The position numbers and the translations under genes are program-made. Below are positions 61,986-64,000 of a stretch of DNA of 64,000 nucleotides, one piece after another. The notes beneath the pieces are model-generated. The model ran no database searches. It saw nothing but the letters and a program-made list of their open reading frames with translations, and had not been told where the DNA came from. Position 1 is the stretch's first letter. Every line of letters begins with the position of its first letter. The stretch spans positions 248,001 through 312,000 of the forward strand of contig NZ_JAOANW010000009.1 of NCBI RefSeq assembly GCF_026162365.1, written 5' to 3'. This stretch comes from Nitratireductor luteus (lineage in GTDB: Bacteria; Pseudomonadota; Alphaproteobacteria; Rhizobiales; Rhizobiaceae).

Positions 61986-62948
61986 ATGAAGGTGAAGCTT
62001 CTTCCAATTGCCGCTATCCTGTCGCCGCTGTTTGTGGCGTTGTGCATCCCATCCGTCAACGCCCAACAGGGCGAGAGCGAACCGCTGGACATCAGCGTTC
62101 CCGGGTTGAACGAATACGCGGCGCCGCAGCAAAGCCGTTCCCTGGCACTCGGCGATGCCGGACAGGTGATGCTTTCAGCCAGGCTTACGGAGGATTCGGA
62201 GGATATTCCCCTCGGCTTGATTTGGCGCGTATTCGCACCGGAGCCCGGTCCTGACGGCACGTTGCCCCTCATCGCCACCTCGGAGGGCGGCACTAGCGTC
62301 TTCTCGCTGGCACCCGGCAGCTATCTGGTTCATGCTGCCTACGGTCGGGCTGGCGCGACGAAGCGAATCACCGTCAGCCGCGACACCAAACAGGAAAACC
62401 TTGTCCTGGATGCGGGTGGGTTGAAGCTGGACGCGATTCTGTCCGGCGGCATTCGTATTCCGCAGAACCGTCTGCGGTTCTCGATCTACGAGGAACATCC
62501 CGACGCAACCGGCGAACGGCCGCTCATCGTGCCGGATGTGCGGGCAGGTTCCGTGGTGCGGCTCAATGCCGGAACCTATCATGTCGTCTCGACCTATGGC
62601 TCGGTCAACGCCGTCATCCGCTCCGACATCCGCGTGGAAGCCGGCGAACTGACCGAAGCCACTGTCGAGCACCGCGCCGCCCAGCTCACCATGAAGCTGG
62701 TGCGCGAGCCCGGTGGCGAAGCCATCGCCGACACAGCCTGGTCGATCTTCACCGAAACCGGCGAGATTGTCCGAGAAACGGTTGGCGCCTACGCCTCCAT
62801 GGTGCTGGCGGAAGGCCAGTACACCGTCGTCGCCAAGAACCGCGACCGCATCTACCAGCGCGACTTCATCGTCGCCCCCGGCCGCAATCGCGATGTGGAG
62901 CTCCTTCCCGACGACCTCGTCGAGGCGCCGCAGGACTTCGTCGAGTAG
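61986..62948 (+). CDS. Secreted protein with three Gly-x-Tyr repeat modules, unknown function
   Basis: 320 residues. A signal peptide (MKVKLLPIAAILSPLFVALC, cleaved after VNA at about residue 26) is followed by a mature part with three similar beta-rich modules. Each ends in a related strand: APGSYLVHAAYGRAGATKRI, then NAGTYHVVSTYGSVNAVIRS, then AEGQYTVVAKNRDRIYQRDF. The GxYxVxxxY core in each suggests a Greek-key/Ig-like repeat as in carboxypeptidase-regulatory domains. I do not recognise a family. It would be periplasmic or exported. It is divergent from the nitroreductase gene, about 110 bases apart. Confidence 0.7.
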   Translation: MKVKLLPIAAILSPLFVALCIPSVNAQQGESEPLDISVPGLNEYAAPQQSRSLALGDAGQVMLSARLTEDSEDIPLGLIWRVFAPEPGPDGTLPLIATSEGGTSVFSLAPGSYLVHAAYGRAGATKRITVSRDTKQENLVLDAGGLKLDAILSGGIRIPQNRLRFSIYEEHPDATGERPLIVPDVRAGSVVRLNAGTYHVVSTYGSVNAVIRSDIRVEAGELTEATVEHRAAQLTMKLVREPGGEAIADTAWSIFTETGEIVRETVGAYASMVLAEGQYTVVAKNRDRIYQRDFIVAPGRNRDVELLPDDLVEAPQDFVE

Positions 62949-62961
62949 GGCCCGGTGTGCG

Positions 62962-63312
62962 CTATAGGTGGACGAGAATATTGACCAGCCGCCCGAACGG
63001 GTCGCGGACGTAGAAGCGCCGTACACCCCAGGGTTCCTCGGCCGGCCCGTAAGCGATGGCGATGCCGGCCTCTTGCATGCGCCTGAGCGCCTCTTCCAGA
63101 TCGTCGACTTCGATCGAAAGGTCGGGAACCGCGGTTCCCGAGCCTCCCTCGGAGGCGACGCTGACCTGCACCGACATCGCCTCGTCATTGCCGTAGGTCA
63201 CGATCCAGCCGTGATCCATCTTCACGCGCAGGCCGAGCATCTCGCCGTAGAAGCGCCTGGCGGCGGCCACATCCGCCACCGCAATATTGGCAACGATCCT
63301 CTTTACCTTCAT
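62962..63312 (-). CDS. VOC (glyoxalase/bleomycin-resistance fold) protein
   Basis: 116 residues, ATG with GAGGGAAG upstream. The two beta-alpha-beta units of the VOC fold are visible: NIAVADVAAARRFYGEMLGL, then LSIEVDDLEEALRRMQEAGI and GVRRFYVRDPFGRLVNILVH with the metal-binding Glu/His pattern not fully clear. Single-domain VOC proteins act as dimers, often as glyoxalase-like enzymes or resistance proteins; no substrate can be named. It is on the same strand as thrS, whose stop is about 18 bases upstream. Confidence 0.87.
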   Translation of the reverse strand: MKVKRIVANIAVADVAAARRFYGEMLGLRVKMDHGWIVTYGNDEAMSVQVSVASEGGSGTAVPDLSIEVDDLEEALRRMQEAGIAIAYGPAEEPWGVRRFYVRDPFGRLVNILVHL

Positions 63313-63329
63313 CGCTTCCCTCGCTCTGT

Positions 63330-64000
63330 TCAAAGGCGTGCGAGATCGGGCGGCATCGCCTCCCTGGAGAGGCTGGAAACGGCGTCTACCAGCGACATGG
63401 AGGTCTGATCGCGCGACCCCAGCCTGCGGATATTCACCGTGCCTTCCTCGGCCTCGCGCTTGCCGCAGACCAGGATCACCGGAACCTTGGCATGACTGTG
63501 CTCGCGGACCTTGTAGTTGATCTTCTCGTTGCGCAGATCGGTCTCGACGAGCAAGCCCGCTCGCTTCAACTTGCCAACCACGGCGGCGGCGTAGTCGTCG
63601 GCCTCCGAGGTGATGGTGGCCACCACCACCTGCACCGGAGCGAACCACAGCGGGAAGTGCCCGGCGAAGTTCTCGATCAGAATGCCCAGGAAGCGCTCCA
63701 TCGATCCGCAGATGGCGCGGTGGACCATCACCGGCTGCTTCTTCTCCGAATCCTTGTCGATGTAGAAGGCGCCGAAGCGTTCCGGCAGGTTGAAATCGAT
63801 CTGCGTGGTGCCGCACTGCCACTCGCGGCCGATGGCATCGCGCAGCACATAATCGAATTTCGGGCCGTAGAAAGCACCGTCGCCGGGGTTGATCGCCGTC
63901 TTGATGCGGCTGTCCGAGCGCTGGATCTGCTCCAGAACGCCCGCCATGATCTCTTCGGCATGATCCCACAGCGCATCGGAACCGACGCGCTTTTCCGGCC
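63330..64000 (-). CDS. thrS: Threonyl-tRNA synthetase, C-terminal part (5' end beyond window)
   Basis: About 223 codons are visible and the frame is open to the right edge. Text such as [20 protein letters not shown] with [32 protein letters not shown] (class II motif 3) and [15 protein letters not shown] belongs to the catalytic core end and the C-terminal anticodon-binding domain ([32 protein letters not shown]). The N-terminal and editing domains are cut off. It charges tRNA(Thr). Confidence 0.96.
   Translation of the reverse strand, partial: PEKRVGSDALWDHAEEIMAGVLEQIQRSDSRIKTAINPGDGAFYGPKFDYVLRDAIGREWQCGTTQIDFNLPERFGAFYIDKDSEKKQPVMVHRAICGSMERFLGILIENFAGHFPLWFAPVQVVVATITSEADDYAAAVVGKLKRAGLLVETDLRNEKINYKVREHSHAKVPVILVCGKREAEEGTVNIRRLGSRDQTSMSLVDAVSSLSREAMPPDLARL

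Overview
This 64 kb window is GC-rich chromosomal DNA from an alphaproteobacterium, almost certainly of the order Hyphomicrobiales (Rhizobiales), perhaps a Phyllobacteriaceae/Mesorhizobium-like lineage. That placement is inference from gene content: EipB, DUF1489, DUF3572, adjacent divK and pleD, a phasin, clpS-clpA, and an order pyrB-pyrC-plsY-dprA-topA-rnr-rpmG that I recall from rhizobia. The DNA is densely coding and mostly core housekeeping. I see no prophage, CRISPR array, intact insertion sequence, rRNA or tRNA gene.

Layout. 1-7 kb: 3' part of rpsB, eipB, then RidA / glycerophosphodiesterase / FemAB-like / HIT / family-25 glycosyltransferase genes facing an O-antigen-ligase-like membrane protein. 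7-17 kb: AzlCD amino-acid exporter, clpS-clpA, phasin, a penicillin-binding D,D-carboxypeptidase, an overlapping VWA/J-domain pair, DUF1489, and L-serine dehydratase. 17-25 kb: a 42-codon membrane-peptide gene, ydcF-like, gatA and gatC with an acetyltransferase between them, an MBL-fold hydrolase, ruvX, two small membrane proteins and aidB. 24.7-35.7 kb: pyrB-pyrC'-plsY-dprA, topA-rnr-DUF983-Nudix and rpmG. 36-45 kb: pleD-divK, DUF3572, a GNAT protein, dinB, a 1 kb repeat-rich non-coding interval, and dnaE. 45-49 kb: a frameshifted HAD phosphatase gene, the biotin-carrying alpha subunit of an acyl-CoA carboxylase, a YaiI-like gene, and a toxin-antitoxin locus whose toxin gene carries a one-base insertion. 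49-54 kb: an XRE regulator, a tandem glycine riboswitch and gcvTHP. 54-64 kb: TfoX-like, DUF2461, parE, DUF2336, MaoC + CoA-ester lyase, flavin reductase, nitroreductase, a secreted three-repeat protein, a VOC protein and the C-terminal half of thrS.

Connections. Glycine and serine catabolism (gcvTHP under riboswitch control, sdaA) and pyrimidine synthesis (pyrB plus a metal-site-deficient PyrC homologue) are the clearest metabolic modules. Cell-envelope genes (eipB, FemAB-like, GT25, ligase-like, D,D-carboxypeptidase, ydcF) recur in the first 18 kb. DivK/PleD are cell-cycle signalling proteins. The points most worth a second look are the PyrC homologue without its metal ligands, the two frameshifted genes (one leaving an intact antitoxin next to a broken toxin), the repeat-rich interval at 40.4-41.4 kb, the overlapping VWA/J-domain pair, and the tiny membrane-peptide gene. 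I did not find a convincing new multi-gene system.
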